A stretch of DNA of 64,000 nt. Source: VRUE01 sp963703235. GTDB taxonomy: Bacteria; Actinomycetota; Thermoleophilia; Solirubrobacterales; 70-9. The stretch spans positions 1,736,001-1,800,000 of the forward strand of contig OY969802.1 in assembly GCA_963703235.1 (NCBI GenBank), read 5' to 3'. Under the pieces are notes generated by a model that saw only the letters and a list, made by a program, of their open reading frames with translations, was not told the DNA's origin and made no database searches. The position numbers and the translations under genes are program-made. This document shows positions 55,662 through 64,000 of this stretch, one piece after another. Every line of letters starts with the position of its first letter. Positions within the stretch are counted from its first letter, which is position 1.

Positions 55662-56804
55662 TCAGAGGCCGAAAGTCTTGGCGATGATGTTGCGCTGGAT
55701 CTCCGAGGTGCCGCCGTAGATGGTCGAGACCATCGCGGTGCGGACCAGGCGCTCCATGTCGTACTCGGAGGCGTAGCCGTAGCCGCCCATCATCTGCATC
55801 CCGTCGACGGCGGCGCGTTTGCAGACCTCGGTCACGTAGAGCTTCACCATCGAGGCCTCGCGAGGGAGCATCTTGTCTGGGTCCTCGTCGGTCAGGGAGG
55901 CGACCCAGCGGGTCATCAGGCGGGCCGCCTCGATCTCGGTCGCCATGTCGGCGATGCGGTGCTGGAGGGCCTGGAAGGAGCCGATCGGGCGGCCGAACTG
56001 CTTGCGTTCCTTGACGTAGACGATCACCTCGTCGAAGACGAGCTGGGCGACCCCCAGCATCGTCGCGGCGAGGATCAGCCGCTCGACGTTGAGCCCGGCC
56101 ATCAGCTGCGTCCAGCCCTGGTCGACCTCGCCGAGGACGGCGTCGGCCGGCGCCTCGACGTCGGTCAGGTAGAGGTGGCTGGTCTCTTCGCCGCCCATCG
56201 TCTTGATCGGGACGATCTCGAGGCCGTCGGCCTCGCGCGGCACCCAGATCATCGAGAGGCCCTCGTGCTTGTTGGGCTGCTTGTCGGTGCGGCAGACGAC
56301 GAGGACGTGGTCGGCGATGTGGGCGTTGGAGCAGAAGACCTTCTGCCCGTTGAGGACGAAGCCGCCGTTGACCCGCTCGGCGGAGGTGGTGAGGGCGCCA
56401 ACGTCGGAGCCGGCCTCGGGCTCGGTCATCGCGATCGCCTCGACGGCGCCGGCGGCGATGCCGCCGAGGATCTCCTGCTTCTGCTCCTCGCTGCCGAAGC
56501 GCTGGGTCGCGGCGGCGACGATCAGGGTCGTCGCGTAGCCGCCGATCGGCGCCAGCGCCCGCGAGGTCTCCTCCATGAAGATGCAGGCGTCGAGCATCGA
56601 GCCGCCCGAGCCGCCGTACTCCTCGGGGATCGTGATCCCGAGCCAGCCCAGCTCGGCCATCTGCTTGTAGATGGTGTCGTTGTGGTGCTTGCGGTAGGAC
56701 TCGGTCAGCCGCTCGCGCTGGTCCCGCGTCCCGCACTCGTGGTCGCAGAAGCGCCGGATCGCGTCGACGAAATCCTCCTGCTCGTCGCTCAGCGAGAAGT
56801 CCAT
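55662..56804 (-). CDS. Acyl-CoA dehydrogenase
   Basis: About 380 residues from ATG 56804 (MDFSLSDEQEDFVDAIRRFC). FAD-dependent oxidation of acyl-CoA at the alpha-beta bond, passing electrons to ETF. AMTEPEAGSDVGALTTSAER is the family signature 1 region; RKQFGRPIGSFQALQHRIAD is signature 2; the catalytic Glu is in YGGTSEIQRNIIAKTFGL at the C-terminus. An in-frame ATG 15 codons upstream is less likely. No other fatty-acid gene is adjacent, so the chain length and pathway are unknown. It lies directly downstream of a TetR-like gene on the same strand. Confidence 0.92.
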   Translation of the reverse strand: MDFSLSDEQEDFVDAIRRFCDHECGTRDQRERLTESYRKHHNDTIYKQMAELGWLGITIPEEYGGSGGSMLDACIFMEETSRALAPIGGYATTLIVAAATQRFGSEEQKQEILGGIAAGAVEAIAMTEPEAGSDVGALTTSAERVNGGFVLNGQKVFCSNAHIADHVLVVCRTDKQPNKHEGLSMIWVPREADGLEIVPIKTMGGEETSHLYLTDVEAPADAVLGEVDQGWTQLMAGLNVERLILAATMLGVAQLVFDEVIVYVKERKQFGRPIGSFQALQHRIADMATEIEAARLMTRWVASLTDEDPDKMLPREASMVKLYVTEVCKRAAVDGMQMMGGYGYASEYDMERLVRTAMVSTIYGGTSEIQRNIIAKTFGL

Positions 56805-56826
56805 TTGCGCAGGCAGCCTAACCGAG

Positions 56827-57303
56827 TCAGGGCAGGTCGATCGCGGCAACGCGACAGGCCTCGGCGGCGCCGAGATAGGGAGTGAGTACGAACTGGATCG
56901 CTTCCGGGGCCAAGGCGGGGAGATCGGCCGCCCTGCCGGTGGCCAGCCGCTCCCCGATCAGGGCGAGGACGCCGGCCGCGAGAGCGCGCTCGGTGATCCG
57001 CGGCAGCTCTCGCCCCTGCGCTCGCAGCCGCCTTCCGCGAGCAAGCCCCTCCCCCGCATAGGCAAGCAGCCGCTCGCGGCGGGCGATCCCGTCCGCTCCC
57101 GCGGCCATCGCCTCGATTGTCAACGTGTTGGCCGCAGAGGGGTGGCTGACTGCGAACTCGAGCGCTGCCCGGATCGCCGCGGCGACGCCGGCCGGCCATT
57201 CCGCGTTGACGGCGCATGCCTCCTCGAGGCGAACCTGAAGGCGGGCGAACGCCGCCTCGAAGGCATGGGGGAACTCGTCTGGCGGGTGACCGGTCTCTGC
57301 CAT
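56827..57303 (-). CDS. TetR-type ligand-binding domain protein lacking the HTH domain
   Basis: About 158 residues from ATG 57303 (MAETGHPPDEFPHAFEAAF); an in-frame ATG at 57348 would add 15 residues but overlaps a TATAAT element (57343-57338). The body resembles the C-terminal half of the TetR regulator encoded at 59419-60099: both have an EWP-x-G-I/V-x-AA segment, a GERLATGRAADLP/RLRSNRAASLP segment and the nearly identical LTPYLGAAEA. No helix-turn-helix is present at the N-terminus. It could be a regulator remnant, or a ligand sensor acting on another protein. It sits between a truncated integrase and an acyl-CoA dehydrogenase. Confidence 0.6.
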   Translation of the reverse strand: MAETGHPPDEFPHAFEAAFARLQVRLEEACAVNAEWPAGVAAAIRAALEFAVSHPSAANTLTIEAMAAGADGIARRERLLAYAGEGLARGRRLRAQGRELPRITERALAAGVLALIGERLATGRAADLPALAPEAIQFVLTPYLGAAEACRVAAIDLP

Positions 57304-57354
57304 GCCCAGCCCCGAAAGACGCCCCGGGGGAGAGGAGATTATAAACATGATTGT

Positions 57355-58323
57355 CTACCCGCTCGGGAGCGCCGGGGCGACGAGCTGCCGCGCGGCTTCT
57401 ATCTCCTCGACTGGATCGATCCGTTCGTCTCGTTCCTCGAACTCGGCCAGCTGCTCCGAATAGGTCTCGTCGAGGACGCGGATGCCGTGGCCCTGAATGC
57501 GAGCGAGGCGTTGCAGGCTCATTCCCGAGGCGAGCATCAAGGCGGAGTGGGTATGGCGCCCAAGGTCGTAGGGACGCGTGGTGGCGAGGCCGGCGACGCT
57601 CTCGCGGACCGCGTCCGGATCGGGCAGCGCCCGCCGCCACGAAGCCCAGCTCGCCTCCACCCTGCGCAGCGCCGGTGCGAAATGGCGCGCGCGGTAGTTG
57701 CGCCAATCCGTCTCGACCCAGTGGCGGCGGTTGGCGGTGCGAAAGACGTGGTCGTCGGCGCCATCGCCACTGAGCTCCCGCAGGGCGCTGAGATCGGCTC
57801 CCAGCGGCGCCAGCACCGGGACACGGCGGTCGCGGCCGTCCTTCGTCCGCTCGACGATCTCGCTGCCGCTCAGCCGGCGGGCGATCGAGATTCGACTGCC
57901 GACATCGCGCCAGCGCAGGGCCAGCGCCTCGCCGGGCCTGCAGCCGGTCATCTCCATCAGGCTGACCAAGAGGGCGTCGCGATGGCGAGCGACGTCGCGG
58001 TTGGACCCGATGCGCCGGGAGCCGGCCAGCAGCTCGCACCGCACGCGCTCGACCACGACTGGGCCCCAGACCAGGGGCAGGCGGCGGCGCTTGGTCCGCG
58101 GCTTGTCCAGCAGCGTCGCGGGGCTGGACACAACCCCCGTGGAGCGCGGCCGTCGCGCCGCCTCGCGGAAGACGCTGGAGAGAATCCCGATCGCCTTGAC
58201 GATCGTCGGCTCGCCGACCCCCGCCTCTTCGAGCCTCTCCTGCCAGACAGCGAGGTCCTCGATGTCGAGGGCCGCGAGGGGTTGGTTGCCGAGTTGGGGC
58301 CGGATGTGTCTGCGGTAGACCAC
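57355..58323 (-). CDS. Tyrosine recombinase (integrase), N-terminus apparently lost
   Basis: 322 residues from GTG 58323. Catalytic-domain landmarks: Arg in MTGCRPGEALALRWRDV, a RHTHSALMLASG segment in the place of HxxRH (written YDLGRHTH here, so the first His is not in the standard position), GHG at IQGHGIRVLDETYSE with the presumed Tyr nucleophile. The frame stays open upstream to 58452 and encodes a good arm-binding domain start (TLADFVADVWAPRARRRLAP), but this part has no ATG, GTG or TTG. The gene therefore seems to have lost its 5' end and is probably inactive. tRNA-Thr lies 0.9 kb away. Confidence 0.75.
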   Translation of the reverse strand: MVYRRHIRPQLGNQPLAALDIEDLAVWQERLEEAGVGEPTIVKAIGILSSVFREAARRPRSTGVVSSPATLLDKPRTKRRRLPLVWGPVVVERVRCELLAGSRRIGSNRDVARHRDALLVSLMEMTGCRPGEALALRWRDVGSRISIARRLSGSEIVERTKDGRDRRVPVLAPLGADLSALRELSGDGADDHVFRTANRRHWVETDWRNYRARHFAPALRRVEASWASWRRALPDPDAVRESVAGLATTRPYDLGRHTHSALMLASGMSLQRLARIQGHGIRVLDETYSEQLAEFEERDERIDPVEEIEAARQLVAPALPSG

Positions 58324-58570
58324 CGCATCGCGTTCCCAAGTCTTCGGCGCCAGCCGCCGCCTCGCCCGCGGCGCCCAGACGTCGGCGACGAAGTCGGCCA
58401 GGGTCGGGCCCGGGGGCGCGGTGGTGGATCCCCTGCGACCTAGCCACCTCTCTTAAAGGGGAGAAGCCCTCCGTTCTCTCCCCCTCGGAACTGGGCCACT
58501 ATTTCAATGTGCAAGAAAGCCGGGGCCGCATTGCCGCTGCGGATGCGGCTCGGCGCATGGCGCCGATGGC

Positions 58571-59083
58571 CTACGTGTCGAGGCCCGGGATCGGGTCGAT
58601 CGGGAGCTCGCCGTTGACCCGCTCCAGCGCGTCCAGATCAAGGCGGTCCTGAGGGCGCGCGGCCAAGCGCTTGAAGCCGACCAGGCTGCGCAGGGAGGCG
58701 AAGGGGGCCGGCTTCCCACCGACATCGACTTCGACGGCGTCCTCGGCGACGGTCTCGTAGTCGAGCGGCGGTAGGCCGCCGCGCATGACATCGACGATGC
58801 CATGGCGGCTATTGACGCGAAGGTGATGGGCACCAGCGACATCCTCGGCGGAGAGGACTTTGCCATCGCGTAGGCGGGTGGCTGCGATGCGCTCGAAGAA
58901 GCGGAGAACTGCCTCATCGGCCTCCGGGCCATCCGGAACGAGGAGGTCGGAGTCCTTGGTCGCCCGCAGGTAGCCGTGCGCGATGACACTGAAGCCACCG
59001 ATTACGACATACGGAAGGCCGACGGCGTTGGCGTCGGCGACAACGCCGTCGAGGTCAGGACCAGAGAGCTCGTTCGGGGGCAT
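58571..59083 (-). CDS. Nucleotidyltransferase-fold protein, possible toxin of a two-gene module
   Basis: 170 residues. The minimal nucleotidyltransferase motif GG-x-D is recognisable: YVVIGGFSVIAHGYLRATKD with GG at 29-30, then Asp44 and Asp46 (TKDSDLLV), and a third carboxylate in HGIVDVM (Asp98). This pattern fits stand-alone nucleotidyltransferases such as AbiEii/MNT-like or DUF6036 proteins. The start overlaps the end of a 73-residue helical protein by 29 bp, the arrangement of many toxin-antitoxin pairs. No HEPN partner is present. The target is unknown. Confidence 0.65.
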   Translation of the reverse strand: MPPNELSGPDLDGVVADANAVGLPYVVIGGFSVIAHGYLRATKDSDLLVPDGPEADEAVLRFFERIAATRLRDGKVLSAEDVAGAHHLRVNSRHGIVDVMRGGLPPLDYETVAEDAVEVDVGGKPAPFASLRSLVGFKRLAARPQDRLDLDALERVNGELPIDPIPGLDT

Positions 59084-59276
59084 GGCCCGCCTTCACGGAC
59101 GCGGTGAGCAGCGAGACGGCTTGCTGGGAGAGCCGCTGGCCGTAAGCGACCCGCTCGCCAATCGAGAGAGCCCGTGCGAACTCTGCTTCCTGGCGCTCCT
59201 CTTCGCGGTTGATCTTCGCCCACTCGGCCTCGTTGCCGGGGGCCAGCAGAGGGCGTTTGTTGGGCTGGGCAGCCAT
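59055..59276 (-). CDS. Small helical protein, partner of the nucleotidyltransferase
   Basis: 73 residues: MAAQPNKRPLLAPGNEAEWA, charged EERQEAEFARALSIGERVAY, ending SVKAGHAPERALWS. It looks mostly helical and soluble. It is translated just upstream of, and overlaps, the nucleotidyltransferase gene, so the two are coupled. An antitoxin role is a guess from gene order and size. It starts 37 bp from the tRNA-Thr gene. Confidence 0.55.
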   Translation of the reverse strand: MAAQPNKRPLLAPGNEAEWAKINREEERQEAEFARALSIGERVAYGQRLSQQAVSLLTASVKAGHAPERALWS

Positions 59277-59312
59277 GCCCCAATGCTACGCCGTCAAGCG
59301 GATCGCGCCGCA

Positions 59313-59385
<73 letters not shown>

Positions 59386-59418
59386 GAAGCAATCAACTTT
59401 AGCCCAGGAACCGCATCT

Positions 59419-60099
59419 TCACCGGCCGGCTCGAGTGCCTCCCGCATCCGGTTGAGCGAAGGCGAAGCGCTGGGCTTCGGCGGCGCCGAGATACGGCGTG
59501 AGAGCGAGCTCGACGAGCTGGGGCGCGAGGCTGGGGAGGGAAGCGGCACGATTCGAGCGCAGACGGGTGGCCACGACCCCCGCGACGCCTCCTATCAGGG
59601 TCTCCTCGAGTGTCGGGAAGAGGATGGCGTCGGTGTAGCGTCGACCCTCGCGTAAGCAAGGAGCGAAGCGCTCGACCAGGAGATCGTGGCAGTAGGCAGG
59701 CCGCGGCCCGGCGGTGACCGGCTCGGCGACGAGGAGCAGGGCATGCAGCGGCTCGACGGCGGCAAGCTCGAGCGCCGCCACGATCCCGGCCCTTACCTTG
59801 ACCGGCCACTCGAAATGAGCGGCGCAGGCGGCATCGAGGCGCGCGCAGAGGAGGGTGAGGATCTCCCCGTGGGCGGCGACGAACACCTCGGCCGTGCCGC
59901 CGTACAGCTCGTAGAAGGTCCGCCGCGAGACAGCGGCCTGTTCGATGATGTGACGGACCACCACCCCCGCGTACCCGTGAGTGGCCAGCGCGGGGGAAAC
60001 GGCCGCGAGGATGCGGCGGCGTTGATCCTCGGCGACCACCTCGCGTGGCTGGCCATGGAGGCGCCCAACCCACGCCGAACGGCGCGCAGTCGTCGTCAT
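59419..60099 (-). CDS. TetR/AcrR family transcriptional regulator
   Basis: 226 residues. The N-terminal helix-turn-helix (about 27-73) reads RRRILAAVSPALATHGYAGV then IEQAAVSRRTFYELYGGTAE, the classical TetR pattern. The C-terminal ligand domain ends ALTPYLGAAEAQRFAFAQP and is shared with the HTH-less protein at 56827-57303. It probably represses a nearby gene; the neighbours are tRNA-Thr and the giant protease, and no operator is obvious. Ligand unknown. Confidence 0.88.
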   Translation of the reverse strand: MTTTARRSAWVGRLHGQPREVVAEDQRRRILAAVSPALATHGYAGVVVRHIIEQAAVSRRTFYELYGGTAEVFVAAHGEILTLLCARLDAACAAHFEWPVKVRAGIVAALELAAVEPLHALLLVAEPVTAGPRPAYCHDLLVERFAPCLREGRRYTDAILFPTLEETLIGGVAGVVATRLRSNRAASLPSLAPQLVELALTPYLGAAEAQRFAFAQPDAGGTRAGR

Positions 60100-60208
60100 C
60101 TACCTCAGCGCCCGACCCCGGCCAGCCGACTCTGGAGCGTAAACGGCTTCGTAGGGCGACTTCGAGCAAGGCGGCAGACGAGTGGAGGGGGCGACCGATC
60201 CACGAAGC

Positions 60209-63200
60209 CTAAAACGGCGACAGCGGACCGCTTCTGAAGTCCTTGAGGCGAGTGATGTTGCCGGAGCCCTCGATCCCGGTGTAGCCGGTCTTGAACGTCG
60301 AATCGCTGGCCGATATGAGCTGCGTGTATTCGGATCCGGTCTTCGTCCAGACCGAGACGGTCGCGCCTTTGTCGACCAAAGCGAACTGGCTGTTGACGGG
60401 GAACGAGTAGCTCGATTTCGACGCGAGGACCGTTTTGGATCCCGCCTGCCACTTCGAGAGCGCAACTTCATAGACGTTGGTTGCGGTTTCGGTGAACCTC
60501 AGCTCATAGCCGGTCCGGGCGCTGGCCGGGCTGGGCATATCGAGCCAGAGGGAGAAGTAGCGGCTGGTGTTGGCCGGCCCCGCAAGGAGCGTCGCGGCAA
60601 CGGCGACGCCCGCACCCGTATCCGGAACGGTGGCTTTGGTCCAGTAGACCCCGTTGATGTTGGGATAGGCGTCAAAGGGGCCCCACCCGCCGAGGACCTG
60701 ACCCATGTTGTGGCTGGGCACGGTGCAGTCGTCCCAAGCCAGCGTGGCCCATGCGCCGCCGCCCGCGAGAGGAACCTCATCCGTAGCAAACGAGTCTTTC
60801 AGAGCGAGCTCGTTGAGCGCGGCGTTCATTTTGACGACCGAGGCCAGTGTGGAGCCAACCTTGAAGTTGGTCAGGCGGGCGGAGCTGCCAGAGCCCTCCA
60901 CCCCGGCGTTGCCCGACGCGAACGTCGCGTCGCTGGCGCTCAGGAGCTGACTGAACCCGGAGCCCGTATTGGTCCACGCAGACACGGTGGCGCCTTCGTC
61001 CATCAACGCCAAGGAATTGCCATTGACGAAGGAATAGCTCGATTTCGTGGCGAGGACCGTCTGGCTCCCCGCTTGCCATTTCGAAAGCGTGACTTTGTAG
61101 GTATTGCTCGCTTCGAGGGAAGTAAACCTCAGCTCATAGCCCGCCTTGGCGCCGCTTGGAGTCGGCATGTCCAGCCAGAGGGAGAAATAACGTTCTGCCC
61201 CAGGACCGGGATTAACCGCCATTGTCACCGCTGCGGCAATCCCCGGGCCAGTGTCCGTCACCGTCGAGCCATAGAAGGCCCCATTCACATTTGGATGGCT
61301 GCCCGGCTGCCAGCCGTTGGCCAGATTGGCTCCCTTGTTAGCTACCCAACCCAGCGCGGACCAGTCGACCCAGAAGTCCGAGACCGGCGAGGTGCTGCCG
61401 TTGAACGGCTCGGTCACTGCCATCGCGTTGAGTGTCGCGGGCGAGGTCGTTTTCGTCGTGAAGGTTCTGTCTTGGCCGTAAATCGTGCCTTCCGAACTGG
61501 TCGCGACGATGCGGTAGTGATAGGTCGTATTCGGTTCCAAAAATTTGATCTGCTTGATGATAGGAAGGTCCGCAGTTCCTGCGCCGGCGCCTTCATTCGA
61601 GGTTTTGGTGCCGTAGGCGGTAGTTTTCCCGTATTCGAACCGGTGCGCAGTTGCCACTCCTCTCGGATTGACCACACCGGTGATAGTCGCACCGGTTGCC
61701 GAAATTTCCCAGGACGTTCCGGTGACCGCGCGGGGAATGGCCTGCTGCCACTTCTCGACCCGGTCTTGCCACGTATTCGATACGTAGACGATGCCTTCCC
61801 CCGTGTCCGCAATACCCCCCGGTTCGATGATTGTTCCGTTTCCGAATTGAGCGTTGAATTCGCCACCCGGGGTGAACTGCTGAACGCGGTCGTTCCACCT
61901 GTCGGTGACCAGCAGATCGCCAGAGGGCTTGACGTCAACCGCCCAAGGCTCGTCAAACTCGCCGTTTTCGCTACCTGCTTCCCCAAACTGGCTCAGTTTT
62001 TCCCCACTTGGGGATAGCTCCTGCACGCGATTGGCAATCCACTCGGTAACCCAGACGTGGTCGTTGGCGTCGACCTCCAGGCCCCTTGGGCCTTCGAATC
62101 CAGTTACTTTTTTAATAAAGGTTCCGCTTGCGGTGAACTTCTGCACTCGCTGATTGGCACCCACTACCCAGATATCGCCATTCGAGGCGGTATCGATTCC
62201 CCAAGGTTCGCTGAACTGGCCGTCTCCGGTACCCGAGGAGCCGAAGGTGGCCAGGTGTTCGCCTTTGGAGTTGAACTTTTGGACTCGATCGTTTCCCGAA
62301 TCGGTCACCCAGAAATCGCCGTTTGCCAGAACCGCTATGTCTGCTGGCCCCGCCAACTCGCCTTTCCCGCTCCCGGAGGCGCCGAAGGTGGCTAGATGTT
62401 CGCCTTTTGAGTTGTACTTTTGAATACGACTATGGTTGTAGTCAGCGACCAATACGTTCCCTTCGGAGTCGACGTCAAGCCCAAACGGTCTGTCGACCTG
62501 GGCTGCACCGAAGGAAGATTTGAACTGGTAGGGCGGTGTACTGGAGCGGAATACACGATCTTCGCCATACACGGTGCCGCCGGATTTGGTTGCCGTGAGC
62601 CGATAGTGGTAAACCGTTTCGGGCTCGAGTTCTTTGATTTCCTGGCTCACCGGCACCATCGAAGTTCCCGAACCCGCGCTGCCGCTCGGAATCGGAGCGC
62701 TTGCTCCGTAGGACGCCGTCTTGCCGTATTCGAACTTGTAGGTGGTCACAGCGCCAGCGGGGTTGACCATGCCGTTCAGCGTCGCCAGCCCAGGCTGGAC
62801 GGCCGATGCGGAGTCGGTGGCGACATCGATGGTGAAGGTCCTGTCTTCGCCGTAAGTCGTGCCTTTGTCGTTGACGGCGACCAGGCGGTAGTGGTAGAGG
62901 GTGCTGGAGGCGAGACCGGAGATTTCCTCGCTGACTTCGATGTTTTCGGTCCCAGATCCGGCTTCTTCGGGCGAAGCGGGGACCTGTTCGCCGTATTCAG
63001 GCGTCGTTCCGTACTCGAAGTAATAGGTCGTTTTCAGTTTCGACGGATTGACGTCTCCCGTCAACGTCGCCGTGCTTCCCGCCGCAGTGGCCGCCCCGGT
63101 CGTTGCCGCTGGAGCTTCGCCGAGATCGAAAACTGCTTCATTGCTGACGTCCAGCAGCGGCTCCTGGATTCCGTCTCCCGACGTGTCCGTCCAGTTGAAG

Positions 63201-64000
63201 TTGCCCTCGGCGACGATCGTGCTGCGAATCGCTTCCACGTCGGCTTTGTCTTCGGGATTCGACGTCACGGCCAGGATCGCGGCGGCGCCTGCGACGTGCG
63301 GTGCGGCCATGGAGGTACCGCTTATTTCGGCATAGCCGCCGTTGAGCCATGCCGAGTAGATGCAGGTGCCGGGTGCTGCAACCTCAACGGCTTCGCCAAA
63401 GTTGCTGCCGCCACCGGTGGCGCTTACTAGCAACGTATCGTCCGGGCTGAAGTTTTTGTTGCAGGTCGGTGAGGCATTTCCGCCCGGTTCCCCATCGTAG
63501 TCGGCAATCGCGGAGACTGTGATGACATCTGGACTGGAGCCAGGATGCATTTTCCCCGCATCAGCTTTTTCGTTGCCCGCAGCTGCCACAAACACAACAC
63601 CTTTTTCGACTCCTTTTGCGATGGCACTGTCTAGTGCTACGAGAGGTCCGCATTCAGAAAGAAAATCCTCATGGCAGCCAAAGCTCATGTTTGCCACCTC
63701 GATCTCGTCTGCGTGCGCGGCGACCCAGTCGACACCCGCCACAGCCGATGACTCGAATGCTGGAATTGGAGATTTAAGAAATACTTTCACAGACCAGAGT
63801 CGAGCTCCCGGCGCCACTCCGACGACCCCTTCGCCGTTGTCGATTGCCCCGACTATTCCTCCGACGTGCGAGCCGTGACCGCTAGTGTCGGATCCTTCGC
63901 CGTCTTTGCACGTGAATTTGCCTTCTTCCGGTATGGAGCAGTCGGTGCGTTCCACCACGTTCAGGTCGGGGTGCGGGCCTATCCCGGTGTCGATCACGGC
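60209..64000 (-). CDS. S8 (subtilisin-like) protease with NHL propeller and repeat domains (5' end outside window)
   Basis: At least 1263 residues; the N-terminus, expected to hold a signal peptide, lies beyond the window. The protease domain comes first: catalytic Asp in IDTGIGPHPD, His in SGHGSHVGGI, Ser in SGTSMAAPHVAGAAAI (about residue 233). Then come two Ig/fibronectin-like repeats (YYFEYGTTPEYG; YKFEYGKTASYG), a six-bladed NHL propeller (about 490-735; units like DSGNDRVQKFNSKGEHLATF), a third FEYGKTTAYG repeat, and two homologous LamG/concanavalin-like domains (each with YFSLWLDMP and LSKWQAGS). Likely secreted or wall-attached. The codons are less GC-rich than in the neighbours, suggesting transfer or rapid evolution. 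Confidence 0.88.
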   Translation of the reverse strand, partial: AVIDTGIGPHPDLNVVERTDCSIPEEGKFTCKDGEGSDTSGHGSHVGGIVGAIDNGEGVVGVAPGARLWSVKVFLKSPIPAFESSAVAGVDWVAAHADEIEVANMSFGCHEDFLSECGPLVALDSAIAKGVEKGVVFVAAAGNEKADAGKMHPGSSPDVITVSAIADYDGEPGGNASPTCNKNFSPDDTLLVSATGGGSNFGEAVEVAAPGTCIYSAWLNGGYAEISGTSMAAPHVAGAAAILAVTSNPEDKADVEAIRSTIVAEGNFNWTDTSGDGIQEPLLDVSNEAVFDLGEAPAATTGAATAAGSTATLTGDVNPSKLKTTYYFEYGTTPEYGEQVPASPEEAGSGTENIEVSEEISGLASSTLYHYRLVAVNDKGTTYGEDRTFTIDVATDSASAVQPGLATLNGMVNPAGAVTTYKFEYGKTASYGASAPIPSGSAGSGTSMVPVSQEIKELEPETVYHYRLTATKSGGTVYGEDRVFRSSTPPYQFKSSFGAAQVDRPFGLDVDSEGNVLVADYNHSRIQKYNSKGEHLATFGASGSGKGELAGPADIAVLANGDFWVTDSGNDRVQKFNSKGEHLATFGSSGTGDGQFSEPWGIDTASNGDIWVVGANQRVQKFTASGTFIKKVTGFEGPRGLEVDANDHVWVTEWIANRVQELSPSGEKLSQFGEAGSENGEFDEPWAVDVKPSGDLLVTDRWNDRVQQFTPGGEFNAQFGNGTIIEPGGIADTGEGIVYVSNTWQDRVEKWQQAIPRAVTGTSWEISATGATITGVVNPRGVATAHRFEYGKTTAYGTKTSNEGAGAGTADLPIIKQIKFLEPNTTYHYRIVATSSEGTIYGQDRTFTTKTTSPATLNAMAVTEPFNGSTSPVSDFWVDWSALGWVANKGANLANGWQPGSHPNVNGAFYGSTVTDTGPGIAAAVTMAVNPGPGAERYFSLWLDMPTPSGAKAGYELRFTSLEASNTYKVTLSKWQAGSQTVLATKSSYSFVNGNSLALMDEGATVSAWTNTGSGFSQLLSASDATFASGNAGVEGSGSSARLTNFKVGSTLASVVKMNAALNELALKDSFATDEVPLAGGGAWATLAWDDCTVPSHNMGQVLGGWGPFDAYPNINGVYWTKATVPDTGAGVAVAATLLAGPANTSRYFSLWLDMPSPASARTGYELRFTETATNVYEVALSKWQAGSKTVLASKSSYSFPVNSQFALVDKGATVSVWTKTGSEYTQLISASDSTFKTGYTGIEGSGNITRLKDFRSGPLSPF

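Noticed and set aside
58453..58570. Attachment site for the recombinase near tRNA-Thr
   Set aside because: I looked for a copy of the tRNA 3' end near the truncated integrase and found only short matches such as CGGAAC; not enough to call an att site.

Overview
This is GC-rich bacterial chromosomal DNA with a high-GC actinobacterial character: very GC-rich third codon positions, many GTG and TTG starts, a zinc-type uS14, and dense 1-8 nt start/stop overlaps. Several protein styles (an S8 protease joined to NHL repeats, a short exported protein made of SV-x-S-x-E-hyphen-L like repeats, acidic tails on ribosomal proteins) suggest the class Thermoleophilia (Solirubrobacterales or relatives). That placement is inference, not proof.

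Layout. 1-6.5 kb: a partial patatin, a DacB-type D,D-carboxypeptidase, two tiny overlapping membrane proteins, ligA, surE and a family 2 glycosyltransferase. 6.5-11.5 kb: a surface-glycan-like operon (glycosyltransferase, Gfo/Idh/MocA oxidoreductase, alkaline-phosphatase-superfamily enzyme) divergent from an FAD oxidoreductase. 11.5-16.7 kb: a multi-pass membrane protein and an FbpABC-type ferric iron transporter with an iron-box-like operator between fbpA and fbpC. 16.7-17.4 kb: truA. 17.6-37.9 kb: one long run on the minus strand, fusA-tuf-S10-spc-alpha (fusA, tuf, rpsJ to rplO, secY, adk, map, rpmJ, rpsM, rpsK, rpsD, rpoA, rplQ). 38-39.8 kb: a membrane gene with rpsL and rpsG, divergent from fusA. 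39.9-44.1 kb: accessory genes (HAD protein, flavin monooxygenase, exported repeat protein, AAA/DUF4143 ATPase). 44.3-55.5 kb: rpoC, rpoB, rplL, rplJ, rplA, rplK, nusG, secE, rpmG. 55.7-64 kb: acyl-CoA dehydrogenase, an HTH-less TetR-like protein, a tyrosine recombinase lacking a proper N-terminus, a nucleotidyltransferase pair, tRNA-Thr(GGT), a TetR regulator and a very large S8 protease/NHL protein running off the window.

The most notable signal is not a gene. At least three families of palindromic elements are scattered here. Family A: long intergenic hairpins (four copies) whose arms differ between copies but remain complementary within each copy. Family B: 53-bp palindromes, two copies, both read through by protein-coding genes. 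Family C: palindromes inside the disordered extensions of ribosomal proteins S17 (78 bp, in frame) and S5 (73 bp, out of frame). The S5 copy appears to have knocked the acidic S5 tail out of frame, although the displaced tail still ends with a GTGA overlap on rpmD. This resembles the protein-invading palindromic elements known from Rickettsia, but in a different phylum and inside core translation genes.

Most of the window encodes transcription and translation machinery, ordered as in other bacteria, with three departures: rpsL-rpsG are turned away from fusA-tuf, infA is absent from between map and rpmJ, and two small membrane genes occupy that gap on the opposite strand. No rRNA gene, CRISPR array or complete insertion sequence was seen, and no gene-free stretch exceeds 300 bases.
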